From: F1-120-MAGs238 sp964484185
GTDB taxonomy: Bacteria; Planctomycetota; Phycisphaerae; Phycisphaerales; UBA1924
DNA: 64,000 bases
NCBI GenBank assembly: GCA_964484185.1
Contig: CAZAEQ010000020.1
Coordinates: 12,749-76,748 of the forward strand
Reading direction: 5' to 3'
The notes beneath the pieces were generated by a model, which was not told where the DNA came from, did not search any database, and was given only the letters and a program-made list of their open reading frames with translations. Positions 17,195-26,467 of the stretch are shown piece by piece. The translations under genes and the position numbers were made by a program. How positions within the stretch are numbered: position 1 is the stretch's first letter; each line of letters starts with the position of its first letter.

Positions 17195-19300
17195 ATGGCT
17201 GGTCGTTCTTTCGGCAAGAAGTTGAATACTCGGATCGACCAGAACCACAACCACCAGGCGATGCTTGAGCACCTAGAAGGACGTGTTCTCTGTTCGACGA
17301 GTATCACCGATGTTGATGTCGGTGCGGTGCTCGCGGTTGCCGGCCAACCGGTGTCGATCTCTATTGAGGCAACGTCGCCCAATGGCGTGCGGGCAGCGAC
17401 AATCTTCCGCGATGTGAACGAGAATGGGCGTTTTGATTCAGGAGTTGACCAGGCGCTGGGTGACATCTTTGCACCAAATGCTCAAGGTCGATTTGTTCGC
17501 AATATCGTGCCCGGGAGTGATTGGGGCAGAAACGTCCGGCTCGGCGTGAACGCGGTTGATATGGCGGGTCAGTGGTCGCTCACTGGGGCTCGCCGCGTCG
17601 ATCTCGCGGTGAATCAGCGTCCGACACTTCCGGCGGCAAGTGTGTCTGCTTCAGTGCTGAACGAGCGTGATCTGTTTTCGATTACTGTCCGGGCTGCAGA
17701 TGACACTTCCGTTCGCGCTGTGACAGCGTTTGTCGATCGCAACGGCGACGGCCGCTGGACGGGCGGCAGTGATATTTCCCTTGGTACATCTTTTGTCATG
17801 AATGGCGCGGGCGATTTCGTGATTCAGGCCGCTGCGAACCCGGCGTGGCATGTGGCTGGTGGCAGCGCAAGCATCGTTGTCGATGCTGTTGATGCTGATG
17901 GCGCGTGGGTGCAGACGCCGCGAGTTGCGGGAATTGTGCAAGTGATGCCAGCTCCTGTGATCGCTTCGTTCACGGCGGTGTGGGATTCGGTGCAGGCGGG
18001 CAGCGCTCTCAATCCACTCAAGCTCACGCTTACAACGACTGTCGGAGCCCCTGCGACGGCGGCGACGTTCTGGCTCGATCTTGATGGCAATGGACGCTGG
18101 ACAGCTGGCACCGACTTTTCATTGGGCGATGCACACCAGATGGTGAATGGTTCATTCATCCTGCGAGTGCCGAGCGATCTTGCAGGACGGGACAGCGTAC
18201 AGATTGGGGCGAGCGCAGTCTCTGCCTCCGGCCTCTGGGCATTCAGTCCTGCTGTCGCCAGCGTTTCGCAATTGCGGACCGCCACGATTACGAACTTCCT
18301 GGTTGATATTAACGGCAGCACCATCATTGTCGGGGCTGAGGCGTTCTATCCACCCACAAACTCTGTTTCCGCGGCACAGGTATCGCTTGTTGATGTCATC
18401 GCAGATGTGAATTTTAATGGTGTGTTTGATGCTGGCGTCGATACGCTGATTGCATCGGTTGCGCCATCGTCCGTTCTTTCCAATGGCACCTGGCGTCACC
18501 GTGCTCAGTTGTCGGTCGACCAGGTCGCCAGCGTTCCGGTCGGAGCCTTTCGCTGGATCGCCAGTCCCCGCATCGCAATTGGCGGGGGCGAGACCATTGC
18601 CGGGGCTGGTCGCAGCGCGGTTCCTCATCACTTCGGGATCGGCGATCCAGTGTTGACACGCATCACCGCCACGATTGATGGCGCATCGAATGTGGAGAGC
18701 GCGGCTGCCGGTGCAGCGTACAGCGTCGAAGTCGCTGCGTTTGTCGCTTCCGGCACGACTGCCTTGACCATGTTCTGGGATGCAAATCTCAATAACCGGT
18801 GGGATTCAGATGTAGATACACATCTGGCTGAGTATCGACCAGGGACCGATGCGGTGTCTGTCAACCACACTTTTAGCGGCGTGCTGCCGATGCGTGCGGG
18901 CCCAGGCGCATTCGCCGCGGCCGCGCTCTCTGAGACAGGGCTTTGGAGCAGCGTCCGGTCGGCGCCACCGATCAACGTTACCTTTATCGCTGCTCCCGGC
19001 TTGATTTCAAGCCACGCCGAGGCAAACTCATTTGCTATTACGCTCTCAGCTGCTTCACTGTTTGGAATTCAGTCGTTCTCGGGTTTCCTTGATCTGAATG
19101 ACGATGGTATTGAGGATAGTGGAGAGGCGGTTCAGCTCACGGCGGTCCGCGTTGGCGGCAGCAGTCGCAACGGCAGCTGGGTTCTGAGCTTCTCCACTGT
19201 TGGACTCCCGCAGGGTCAGGTGTACCACTTCAGAATGCGGGCAATTGATGCCGCGGGAACGGCATCGGCCACGTTGCATGTGCCCCTGGATACGAACTGA
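17195..19300 (+). CDS. LEPR-XLL-like exported repeat protein, array copy 2 (divergent)
   Basis: Protein of 701 residues. The N-terminal motif is altered to LEHLEGRVLCST and is preceded by a longer basic, His-rich leader. Six acidic loops are present in the same order as in the other copies: DVNENGRFDSGVD, DRNGDGRWTGGSD, DLDGNGRWTAGTD, DVNFNGVFDAGVD, DANLNNRWDSDVD and DLNDDGIEDSGE. It is the only copy that lacks the C-terminal PGG...G[LF]W block; it ends SATLHVPLDTN instead. A weak promoter-like pair TTGATC/TATCAG with a 17-bp spacer lies at 16996-17024. The divergence suggests an older or functionally different member. Confidence 0.78.
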   Translation: MAGRSFGKKLNTRIDQNHNHQAMLEHLEGRVLCSTSITDVDVGAVLAVAGQPVSISIEATSPNGVRAATIFRDVNENGRFDSGVDQALGDIFAPNAQGRFVRNIVPGSDWGRNVRLGVNAVDMAGQWSLTGARRVDLAVNQRPTLPAASVSASVLNERDLFSITVRAADDTSVRAVTAFVDRNGDGRWTGGSDISLGTSFVMNGAGDFVIQAAANPAWHVAGGSASIVVDAVDADGAWVQTPRVAGIVQVMPAPVIASFTAVWDSVQAGSALNPLKLTLTTTVGAPATAATFWLDLDGNGRWTAGTDFSLGDAHQMVNGSFILRVPSDLAGRDSVQIGASAVSASGLWAFSPAVASVSQLRTATITNFLVDINGSTIIVGAEAFYPPTNSVSAAQVSLVDVIADVNFNGVFDAGVDTLIASVAPSSVLSNGTWRHRAQLSVDQVASVPVGAFRWIASPRIAIGGGETIAGAGRSAVPHHFGIGDPVLTRITATIDGASNVESAAAGAAYSVEVAAFVASGTTALTMFWDANLNNRWDSDVDTHLAEYRPGTDAVSVNHTFSGVLPMRAGPGAFAAAALSETGLWSSVRSAPPINVTFIAAPGLISSHAEANSFAITLSAASLFGIQSFSGFLDLNDDGIEDSGEAVQLTAVRVGGSSRNGSWVLSFSTVGLPQGQVYHFRMRAIDAAGTASATLHVPLDTN

Positions 19301-19492
19301 CAGTTGGCAGGGACGATAAGTCAGAGATTGAGTACCTAATTTTCTCCTTTTGGCAACAATCGGCCGTGCTCCATCGTTATATGATGAGGGAAGCATGCTT
19401 GTATGGCCTCTTGGTACTCGGTGGGGGCCTGGCAGCGGGGGTAAGCGAGGGTGGCGATAGCCGCCCGGTGACTCCCAGGGAGCGACTTAGAT

Positions 19493-21622
19493 ATGTCTCG
19501 ATCTCGAGTGTTGTCAAACGCAAGCGGTCTGCCGTTGATGTGTGAGTCGCTTGAATCGCGCCAGTTGCTCGCGCCGACGTTGACGAACTTTGTGGCGACT
19601 CCATCGCTTGTGCTCGCCGGAAATTCAATTACTCTTGCTGTCGATGCGTTCAGTGTGGATGGTGTCAGAGCGGTGACGTTCTTTAGAGATGCTGACCTCA
19701 ATGGGCAATGGACACCAGGTTTTGATGAAGCGATCGGCGATGTATTTGTGCGTGATCCAAACACTCTGAAATACCAGAAGACGCTTCCTGCGCCAGCGGC
19801 GTGGGGACGAAATGCCCGGATACTTGCTGATGTGGTGGATATCAACGGGGTGTGGAGCAATGGTCCTTTACCCATGGTGATAGTGACGGTGAATCGCGCC
19901 CCGCAGATATTGACGTTTGACGCGACTCCGATGACGTTGAACACCGGGCAGAGCGTGACATTTACCGCGACCGCGAGTGATGACTCGGCAGTTCGCGTGA
20001 TGACGTTCTTTATTGACCGGGACAACAATGGCAGATTTTCCGCGGGGCTTGATTCGCCGATCGGCAACGACTTCAGTGCAGATGCGTTTGGCCGCTATTC
20101 CCTGACGACAACAACGGATTCGACCTGGCCGCTAAATGCGAGAATTCTTGCAGATGCACAGGACTTTGATGGGCGATGGGCACTCACGCTCGGAGGATTG
20201 ACCCTGCGAGTTGGTGTACCGACACCACCCACGATCAACACCTTCACGGCAACGACAGGCCGCGGCAGCACATCTCCCACAGTCCGGCTGCAGGCCAATG
20301 TCAGTGATAATCTGGGTATTCGCGCGGTGACGTTCTTCCAGGACATCGATGGGAATGGCATCTGGAGCGCGGGCGTTGATCTCAGTCTGGGCACACTTTT
20401 TAACCATGATGTCGGAAGCCCGGGTCAATACACACTGACTGTTCCCACTGACTTTGCGGGTCAACAGACTGGTTCGTTTGTGGTTGATGTGTCAGATGTT
20501 GACGGGACCTGGTGCGCGACTCCGGCGATTGCAACCGCGTCGCGTGAGCAGTACCAGTTCATTCAGACTTTTACCGCGGAGATGCTCGGCGCTGCGCTTG
20601 CTCGAATCAGTGCAACGGCTTGGATTCCGCCTTACTTTGCTTCGCCATTTGGAGAAGTGCTGCATGTCATGTTTGCACAGGATATGAATGGCAATGATCG
20701 CTATGACGCGGGCATAGACATCGATCTGGGCACAGAGACAACTCGCACGCAGGCGGGCGATGCTTACTTCTTTGAGAAATTCGCGACAGTTGATGGCACG
20801 CAGCCGCCGTTGCGCTTTATCGCCGCCGTTCCGCTGACGGCGAATCTGTTATGGACAGATCCGACAGGACCGATCCGGCTGGCGCAGGGCCGCGGACAGA
20901 GCAATATTCCGACCATTGATGCTATTTCTGTTTTTGCCGGACTGAATCCAACCACGAACGTTCAGACATTTGTGACTCCCGGCACCAGGTTCAGATTCAC
21001 AGTGGATGCGACTGCGAACGCCGGGATTGATGCTGTAAGTTTCTTCTTTGATCGCAACATCAATGGCCGCTGGGATCCGACTGTTGATATTGATCTTGGA
21101 TTCCTTCGTGCGCCGGCCGGGACGTTTACTGGTACATTCCAGTACAGCGGCATTATTCCACAGGGCGCGACGGGATTTGGCGCTTTCACAGCGGTTGTCA
21201 AAGACCTTTCGCAAGTGCCTGGGAATGAGTGGGGTCCGACCCGGGCGCTCATGGTGTCACCAGTTTTTGCAGTCCCGCAGATATCTGCTCCCACAGCGGC
21301 TTCGGTCGCCCGCGGCAATCCGCTTGTTGTAAATTTCACCGCAAGCGATGACTTTGGCGTGCGAGCGGTTTCGGCGTTTATTGATGTCAACAACAACGGC
21401 CTGGATGCGAGCGACAAGACCGCAACTACTTATACTCGAATCTCAGGCACGCCGGTCAACGGGCAGTGGAGGCTTTCTATCGACACAACAGGCCTCGCGG
21501 CCGGTGTTTACACGGTCTATATCTCTGGTTTGGACTTTTATCGCGGCAACGCGAACGCTCCGGGTGGCGTCAGTTCTGGCTTCTGGGGACCCAGACGAGC
21601 AATTTCAATCACTATTACCTAA
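19493..21622 (+). CDS. LEPR-XLL-like exported repeat protein, array copy 3
   Basis: Protein of 709 residues beginning MSRSRVLSNA, with CESLESRQLLAPT as the targeting motif (residues about 17-29). AGGGAG precedes the ATG. Six acidic loops: DADLNGQWTPGFD, DRDNNGRFSAGLD, DIDGNGIWSAGVD, DMNGNDRYDAGID, DRNINGRWDPTVD and a short DVNNNGLDASD. The C-terminus NAPGGVSSGFWGPRRAISI closely parallels copy 1. As in all copies, modules 1-3 and 5 have the aromatic WxPGxD form, while module 4 is degenerate and module 6 lacks Trp. Confidence 0.8.
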   Translation: MSRSRVLSNASGLPLMCESLESRQLLAPTLTNFVATPSLVLAGNSITLAVDAFSVDGVRAVTFFRDADLNGQWTPGFDEAIGDVFVRDPNTLKYQKTLPAPAAWGRNARILADVVDINGVWSNGPLPMVIVTVNRAPQILTFDATPMTLNTGQSVTFTATASDDSAVRVMTFFIDRDNNGRFSAGLDSPIGNDFSADAFGRYSLTTTTDSTWPLNARILADAQDFDGRWALTLGGLTLRVGVPTPPTINTFTATTGRGSTSPTVRLQANVSDNLGIRAVTFFQDIDGNGIWSAGVDLSLGTLFNHDVGSPGQYTLTVPTDFAGQQTGSFVVDVSDVDGTWCATPAIATASREQYQFIQTFTAEMLGAALARISATAWIPPYFASPFGEVLHVMFAQDMNGNDRYDAGIDIDLGTETTRTQAGDAYFFEKFATVDGTQPPLRFIAAVPLTANLLWTDPTGPIRLAQGRGQSNIPTIDAISVFAGLNPTTNVQTFVTPGTRFRFTVDATANAGIDAVSFFFDRNINGRWDPTVDIDLGFLRAPAGTFTGTFQYSGIIPQGATGFGAFTAVVKDLSQVPGNEWGPTRALMVSPVFAVPQISAPTAASVARGNPLVVNFTASDDFGVRAVSAFIDVNNNGLDASDKTATTYTRISGTPVNGQWRLSIDTTGLAAGVYTVYISGLDFYRGNANAPGGVSSGFWGPRRAISITIT

Positions 21623-21771
21623 TGAAATGCACTTGGACATTGGGTACATTCGATGTGGTATACCGATAGAATATCCCTAACGCACTCATTTTGGGCTGCC
21701 TGTAACTGCCAATTCAACGTTCAGTGTCAGACAGCCCAGTCGATTTCTGTAACTTGGTAGGAGAATTTTGA

Positions 21772-23921
21772 ATGTCACGCTCAATGAAAAACATGCTCGA
21801 GGCTCTTGAAAATCGTCAGCTTATGGCCGTCACGCTCAGCAGCTTCACCGTGAGCGATGCCGCGGTGATCACTGGTCAGAACCTGACACTCACTGTGAAT
21901 GCTGTGGCATCTTCGCCCGATACCTCGATCTTCGCCGCGACATTCTTTAACGACGTCAACAACAACGGCGTCTGGAATTCTGGAATCGATGTTGATCTGG
22001 GTGCATCTTTTGCCCCGTTCAGCGGCAGCTCGTACCGCAAGACCATTGCCGTCCCCGGCTCCTGGACCGGAACGATCAACATCGTTGCTGATGCTGTCAG
22101 CAACTTGGGGAACTGGAGCACCAATCGCCAGCAGAACTCGGTGCGCGTGAATCCCCGGCCGACTATCTCCTCTTTTACCCTCTCTTCAACGAGCTTTGAT
22201 ACGGTAACACCGATTACGCTTACATCGACTGTTGCCGATGACACAAGCGTTCGCGCTGTCACCTGGTTCCTGGATCGCGACCTTAATGGCGTGTGGTCGC
22301 CCGGTCTCGATACCTCGCTCGCCACCAGCTTTACGCCCGCATCTGGATCAACCTATACGGCTTCGGTGACAGCTAACAGCTCCTGGCCCCAAGTTGCACA
22401 GATTCTGACCGATGTGCAGGATAATGATCTGGACTGGGCTCTGAACACAACTGATGCGACCACCACACAATCGGTTCAGTCCCGTCCGGTTGTCACTAAC
22501 CTGGTTGCATATACGAAGTTTGCTTCAGGCGGTCCGGGCGCGATCCAGCTGCGAGTGGATGCCAGCGACAACTCTGCGGTCTTCCAAACCTCGTACTTCC
22601 TTGATCTGGATCTCAGCGGCGGCCTCTCGTTCCTGTACGATCAGAGCCTGGGCACGACCCGTATGTCTTCGCAGTCAGCAACGTATACCTTCTCAACAAC
22701 AACTGATTTCGCCGGGCAATCCAGCGTTCAGATCGCGGCGGATGCACAGGACTTTGACGGACTCTCCGCAAGCGCCCGCGCTCTTGTCACGATCAATAAC
22801 GACATTGTTGGGGTGACCAGTTTCACGGCCTCGCTCAACACTGTGCTCGGAAATGGCGATCGCTTGTTTGATACCAGTGTCGGATTCCTCGCTTCGACTG
22901 CCTTTGGTCGCACCGGTACGCTCTCGGCCAACTGCAACTACTTTGTCGACAACAACGCCAACAGCCGCTATGACGCCGGCAGCGACATATTCATTGGAGT
23001 TTCGGCAGCCACGTTCACCCGCGGCACAGTCTTCAGCAATAGTCCCCAGCTCACTATTCCTGCCAGCGTCACCGGAACGCCCCGCATCGGTGTCTTCGTC
23101 ACCGACGCGCCCGGGACTTCTGAGATCTCCACCGCACACTTCGCGGCGATCCGCGGCGACCTGGTCACCAACGTTCCTGCGATAACTTCTCAAACGGTCA
23201 CTGTTGGTGATCCCGCCTTTATGGTTCCCGGCGCTGCGTACTCAGTGACTGGCAACTGGGCAGCGGCGGCCTCGGGTACATTTGTCACACTCTTCTGGGA
23301 CAAGAATTCTAATGGTCGCTGGGACACCGGAACTGATATTGATCTGGGGTTCCAGGCTGTTTCCGGCACCAGCGGCGCGTTCACCTTCTCCGGCACGGTA
23401 ACAACCGCCGTGGTCGGATACGGCCGGTTCGCGTCGGTCGTTAAAGTTGCCTCGGCTCGGATCTACGAAGAACTGTCCTCGCCAGCGCACTCGAGGCNNN
23501 NNNNNNNCCTAACGACGAATGGTCCTCGCCTTATACCTCGCGCAAAATTGAGCTCTTCCGCGCTCCGGTTCTCTCCAATGGCGCAGCCGCCAGCGGTGTG
23601 GCAGGCTCTTCAATCGCAATCGACTTCGACGCTGCGGACGACTTTGGTATCCGTGCAGTCACCGGATTTGTCGATGCAAATGGCAATGGGCTGTTAGATG
23701 GTGGCGAGGGGTCGACTACCGGCAATGCATTCAGCCCGCTTAGTGGAACCACCACCAGCGGCCGCTGGCGTCTGGTGGTGAACACAACCGGATTGGCCGC
23801 CGGAACTTACACCGTGTATGTGGCTGCCAATGACTTCTACCGCGGCGATACCAACGCCCCAGGTGGGACGACAACTGGATTCTGGTCTTCACGCCTTGCG
23901 ATCACGTTGACCTTGACCTAA
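21772..23921 (+). CDS. LEPR-XLL-like exported repeat protein, array copy 4 (interrupted by scaffold gap)
   Basis: The gene begins MSRSMKNMLEALENRQLMAV, with GGAG 9 nt upstream. The 10-N gap at 23498-23507 puts the 3' part in another frame; the downstream frame (from 23508, PNDEWSSPYTSR...) continues to the stop at 23921 and ends TNAPGGTTTGFWSSRLA, the family C-terminus. Six acidic loops are recognisable: DVNNNGVWNSGID, DRDLNGVWSPGLD, a decayed DLDLSGGLSFLYD, DNNANSRYDAGSD, DKNSNGRWDTGTD and DANGNGLLDGGE. The protein would be about 710-720 residues once the gap is resolved. The break is judged an assembly artefact, not a mutation, because frame and length are restored by any gap length of 2 modulo 3. 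Confidence 0.75.
23498..23507. other. Scaffold gap (10 N) inside array copy 4
   Basis: A run of ten N. The sequence just before it encodes EELSSPAHSR and just after it DEWSSPYTSR, which both align to one and the same family position (REAWSVPVSD in copy 6). The contig ends therefore probably overlap, and the N run is a placeholder of nominal length. Confidence 0.95.
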
Positions 23922-23942
23922 GCTCAATCTACGTCCAATAAC

Positions 23943-23970
23943 AAAAGCCGCCGAAAGGCGGCTTTTTCTT
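23943..23970 (+). terminator. Rho-independent terminator after array copy 4
   Basis: AGCCGCC (23946-23952), loop GAAA, GGCGGCT (23957-23963), followed by TTTTCTT and preceded by an A-run. This is a canonical intrinsic terminator, and the A-run also allows weak function on the other strand. It separates copies 1-4 from copy 5. Confidence 0.9.
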
Positions 23971-23990
23971 GCGCAGGTTATAGATTTCTA

Positions 23991-24031
23991 TTGACAGAGA
24001 TATTAAGGTGCGATATACTGTTTCTAGAAAC
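23991..24031 (+). promoter_or_regulatory. Strong sigma70-like promoter with palindrome at the start site, upstream of array copy 5
   Basis: TTGACA (23991-23996), a 17-bp spacer, and TATACT (24014-24019) give 6/6 and 5/6 matches to consensus. Immediately after the -10 box lies the perfect 12-bp palindrome GTTTCTAGAAAC (24020-24031), covering the predicted transcription start. The coding start at 24088 is about 60 nt further. The palindrome could be an operator; that is inference. Confidence 0.75.
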
Positions 24032-24087
24032 ATATCCTGCAACAACAACTGCAGGTCTCGTGCTCGGCTGCAAAGAGGAATTCTTCG

Positions 24088-26190
24088 ATGACACATTCTG
24101 CATTCGACCTCCAGTCTCTCGAATCCCGCCAACTCCTTGCTGTAGGAGTTTCGAATTTCACCGCCAGCGATTTGGTTGTTACAGCTGGCCAGGTCGTGAC
24201 TCTATCTGTTGATCTATCAGCGACTCCCGGTTCGCCTGCCGCGGCGGCGTTCTTTCGCGACATGAACGCGAACAACACCTGGGATCCTGGCATCGATCTC
24301 GACCTCGGCTCCTCAACGTCTCGCGTTGGAAATACATTCTATCGAAATATTACTATTGGTGCAAACTGGACTAACTCGATCCATCTGGTTGCCAACGGCG
24401 TCTCATCCACGGGCGAATGGTCTGCTCTTCCACGCACCCTTGAACTTCGCGTCAATCGGGCGCCTGTCTTCACCTCTTTCGAGGTCACCGATGGCGGCAA
24501 CGGCATCGCCGCCACAGCCTCCGCCCGCCCCTCCGATGACTCGGGCAGCATTCGCGCTGTCACGTTCTTCCTCGATCGCAACAATAACGGCCGCTGGGAC
24601 AATGGACTCGACACCTCGCTCGGCACCGCGTTCACTCCTCAGCCCGACGGCTCCTACCGCATTCAGTTCTCACCCGACCCTGCCACGTGGCCGCGTGTAC
24701 CGCACATTGTTGCAGATACCGTTGATTCGGATGGGGACTGGTCAAATGATCGACGCTCCGGCACCATCAACTACTTCAACAGTTCCCAGTCACCAGCCCC
24801 CTACACCGCCAACTACGAAGTGCGCCAGGATTGGGCCTCTTCCGATGGCCACCGCATGACTCTGAGTGTTGATGCCTACGACAACTCCGCGGTCCGCGCG
24901 GTGACGTTCTTCCTTGATTATGACGACAACGGCCGCTGGACACCCGGTGTTGATGATTCGCTCGGCACGTCCTATTCCTCGTCCAACGGTCACCGCCATT
25001 CGATCACAGTTACTTCCGATTTCGGTGGACGCTCCGGAGCCAGGGTTGTGGTCGACATCTCTGATTACGATGACCAGTGGGCCGGTACTCGCCCCTGGCT
25101 GACTGCTCAGAACGGTGGAACCGGATTCGTCACTGAGTTCGAAGCCCACGTGGATTCAGGCACCGAAGTTGAATTCGAAATGAAGTACGAATTTCCGCGG
25201 TATTTCAATCGCTCCCTTCCCACCTCTGCCAACTACTTCATGTTCCTCGATGCCGACAAGAGCGGCAGCTATGACTCCTCCATCGACACCGTGCTCGCCA
25301 ATGGCTCAACACCTGTCGACATCCGCGGCGAAGCTCGCGTTCGTCCCCGCATTGTCCTGGGCTCTAACTTCCACAGCGGCAACTGGTACGGCACCGCTAT
25401 CACAAGTATCTCCAGTGGCGATTTCACAAACGCTATTCTCTCACCAGTTCGCATCGCCGTTCAACGATCCAGCAGCACAAACCTGCCGCAGATTACGAGC
25501 TTTGATGATCAGATCGGGTCGTCAAGCGAATACGGAGTTGTCGGGGCCACGTTTACACTTTCAGGCACGTGGGAAGCTCCACTCGGAGGACGTGCCCTTT
25601 CATTCTTCTTCGATAAGAACCTCAACGGCCACTGGGACCTGGGCACTGACATTGACCTGGGCGCGCGTGCAATCAGCGGTCTTTCCGGATCCTTCACATA
25701 CACCGGCACCGTGCTTTCGTCGATGGTGGGCTACGGAGCGTTCGCCGCGGTGGTAGGGGATAACTCCAATTCCAGCGAATCCTGGAGTCAGCCGGTCTCT
25801 GAAGAAGTCACACAGATATTCGCAGCACCGACTATTCGCAATGTCAGTTCATCGGCGCTCACTGCTCCGGCAGGCAGCACGTTCACATTTGACATCAATT
25901 ACTCTGATGACAGCTCCGCCCGCGCGGCCACGGCATTCATTGATACCAACGGCGATGGGCTCTTTAACGGCAACGATGCGAGTTATTCCGCGACATCGCG
26001 CACCATCTACAGCGGCACCTCACGCCACGGCACGATGCGACTCTCTATCGATACCACGGGTCTCACCCCAGGTGTTTACACGATTTACTTCGCCGTCGCC
26101 GATCATCACCGCGGGCATTCATCGCTCCCCGGAGGTACAACCAACGGCCTTTGGAGCCATCGCTACGCCATGCAAGTCACGTTAACTTGA
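24088..26190 (+). CDS. LEPR-XLL-like exported repeat protein, array copy 5
   Basis: Protein of 700 residues with LQSLESRQLLAVGVSNF at residues 8-24 and an AAAGAGGA ribosome-binding site. Six acidic loops: DMNANNTWDPGID, DRNNNGRWDNGLD, DYDDNGRWTPGVD, DADKSGSYDSSID, DKNLNGHWDLGTD and DTNGDGLFNGND. The C-terminus reads SLPGGTTNGLWSHRYAMQV. It is strikingly similar to copy 6 along its whole length (shared blocks such as NQDWASSDG/RQDWASSDG, LSVDAYDNSAVRAVTF, TGFVTEFEA, PTSANYFMFLD/PDSANYFMFLD), indicating a recent tandem duplication. It has its own strong promoter and is insulated from copy 4 by a terminator. Confidence 0.82.
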   Translation: MTHSAFDLQSLESRQLLAVGVSNFTASDLVVTAGQVVTLSVDLSATPGSPAAAAFFRDMNANNTWDPGIDLDLGSSTSRVGNTFYRNITIGANWTNSIHLVANGVSSTGEWSALPRTLELRVNRAPVFTSFEVTDGGNGIAATASARPSDDSGSIRAVTFFLDRNNNGRWDNGLDTSLGTAFTPQPDGSYRIQFSPDPATWPRVPHIVADTVDSDGDWSNDRRSGTINYFNSSQSPAPYTANYEVRQDWASSDGHRMTLSVDAYDNSAVRAVTFFLDYDDNGRWTPGVDDSLGTSYSSSNGHRHSITVTSDFGGRSGARVVVDISDYDDQWAGTRPWLTAQNGGTGFVTEFEAHVDSGTEVEFEMKYEFPRYFNRSLPTSANYFMFLDADKSGSYDSSIDTVLANGSTPVDIRGEARVRPRIVLGSNFHSGNWYGTAITSISSGDFTNAILSPVRIAVQRSSSTNLPQITSFDDQIGSSSEYGVVGATFTLSGTWEAPLGGRALSFFFDKNLNGHWDLGTDIDLGARAISGLSGSFTYTGTVLSSMVGYGAFAAVVGDNSNSSESWSQPVSEEVTQIFAAPTIRNVSSSALTAPAGSTFTFDINYSDDSSARAATAFIDTNGDGLFNGNDASYSATSRTIYSGTSRHGTMRLSIDTTGLTPGVYTIYFAVADHHRGHSSLPGGTTNGLWSHRYAMQVTLT

Positions 26191-26467
26191 GCTGGGCCAG
26201 GCTTTCCCGGCCGACAACCTGAAACTGACGCCACTGTCAAACGGCAGTTGTTTCCGAATTGGTCCCGCGAACCCCGTGCGTTAAAAGAGCACGCGAACAA
26301 AACACCCTGATTCATATGTCACACCGTAATAAGACGGTTCCCCGGGACCTTACATCCGCTGTATAACGCTTGGAAGCGCGTTGGATTTCCAGAGTCATAA
26401 ATAGGGTAAACATTCGTGTAGCATTGCGTGCGGCTCCCATGTCATAATGACTGAAAGGAGACCGATT

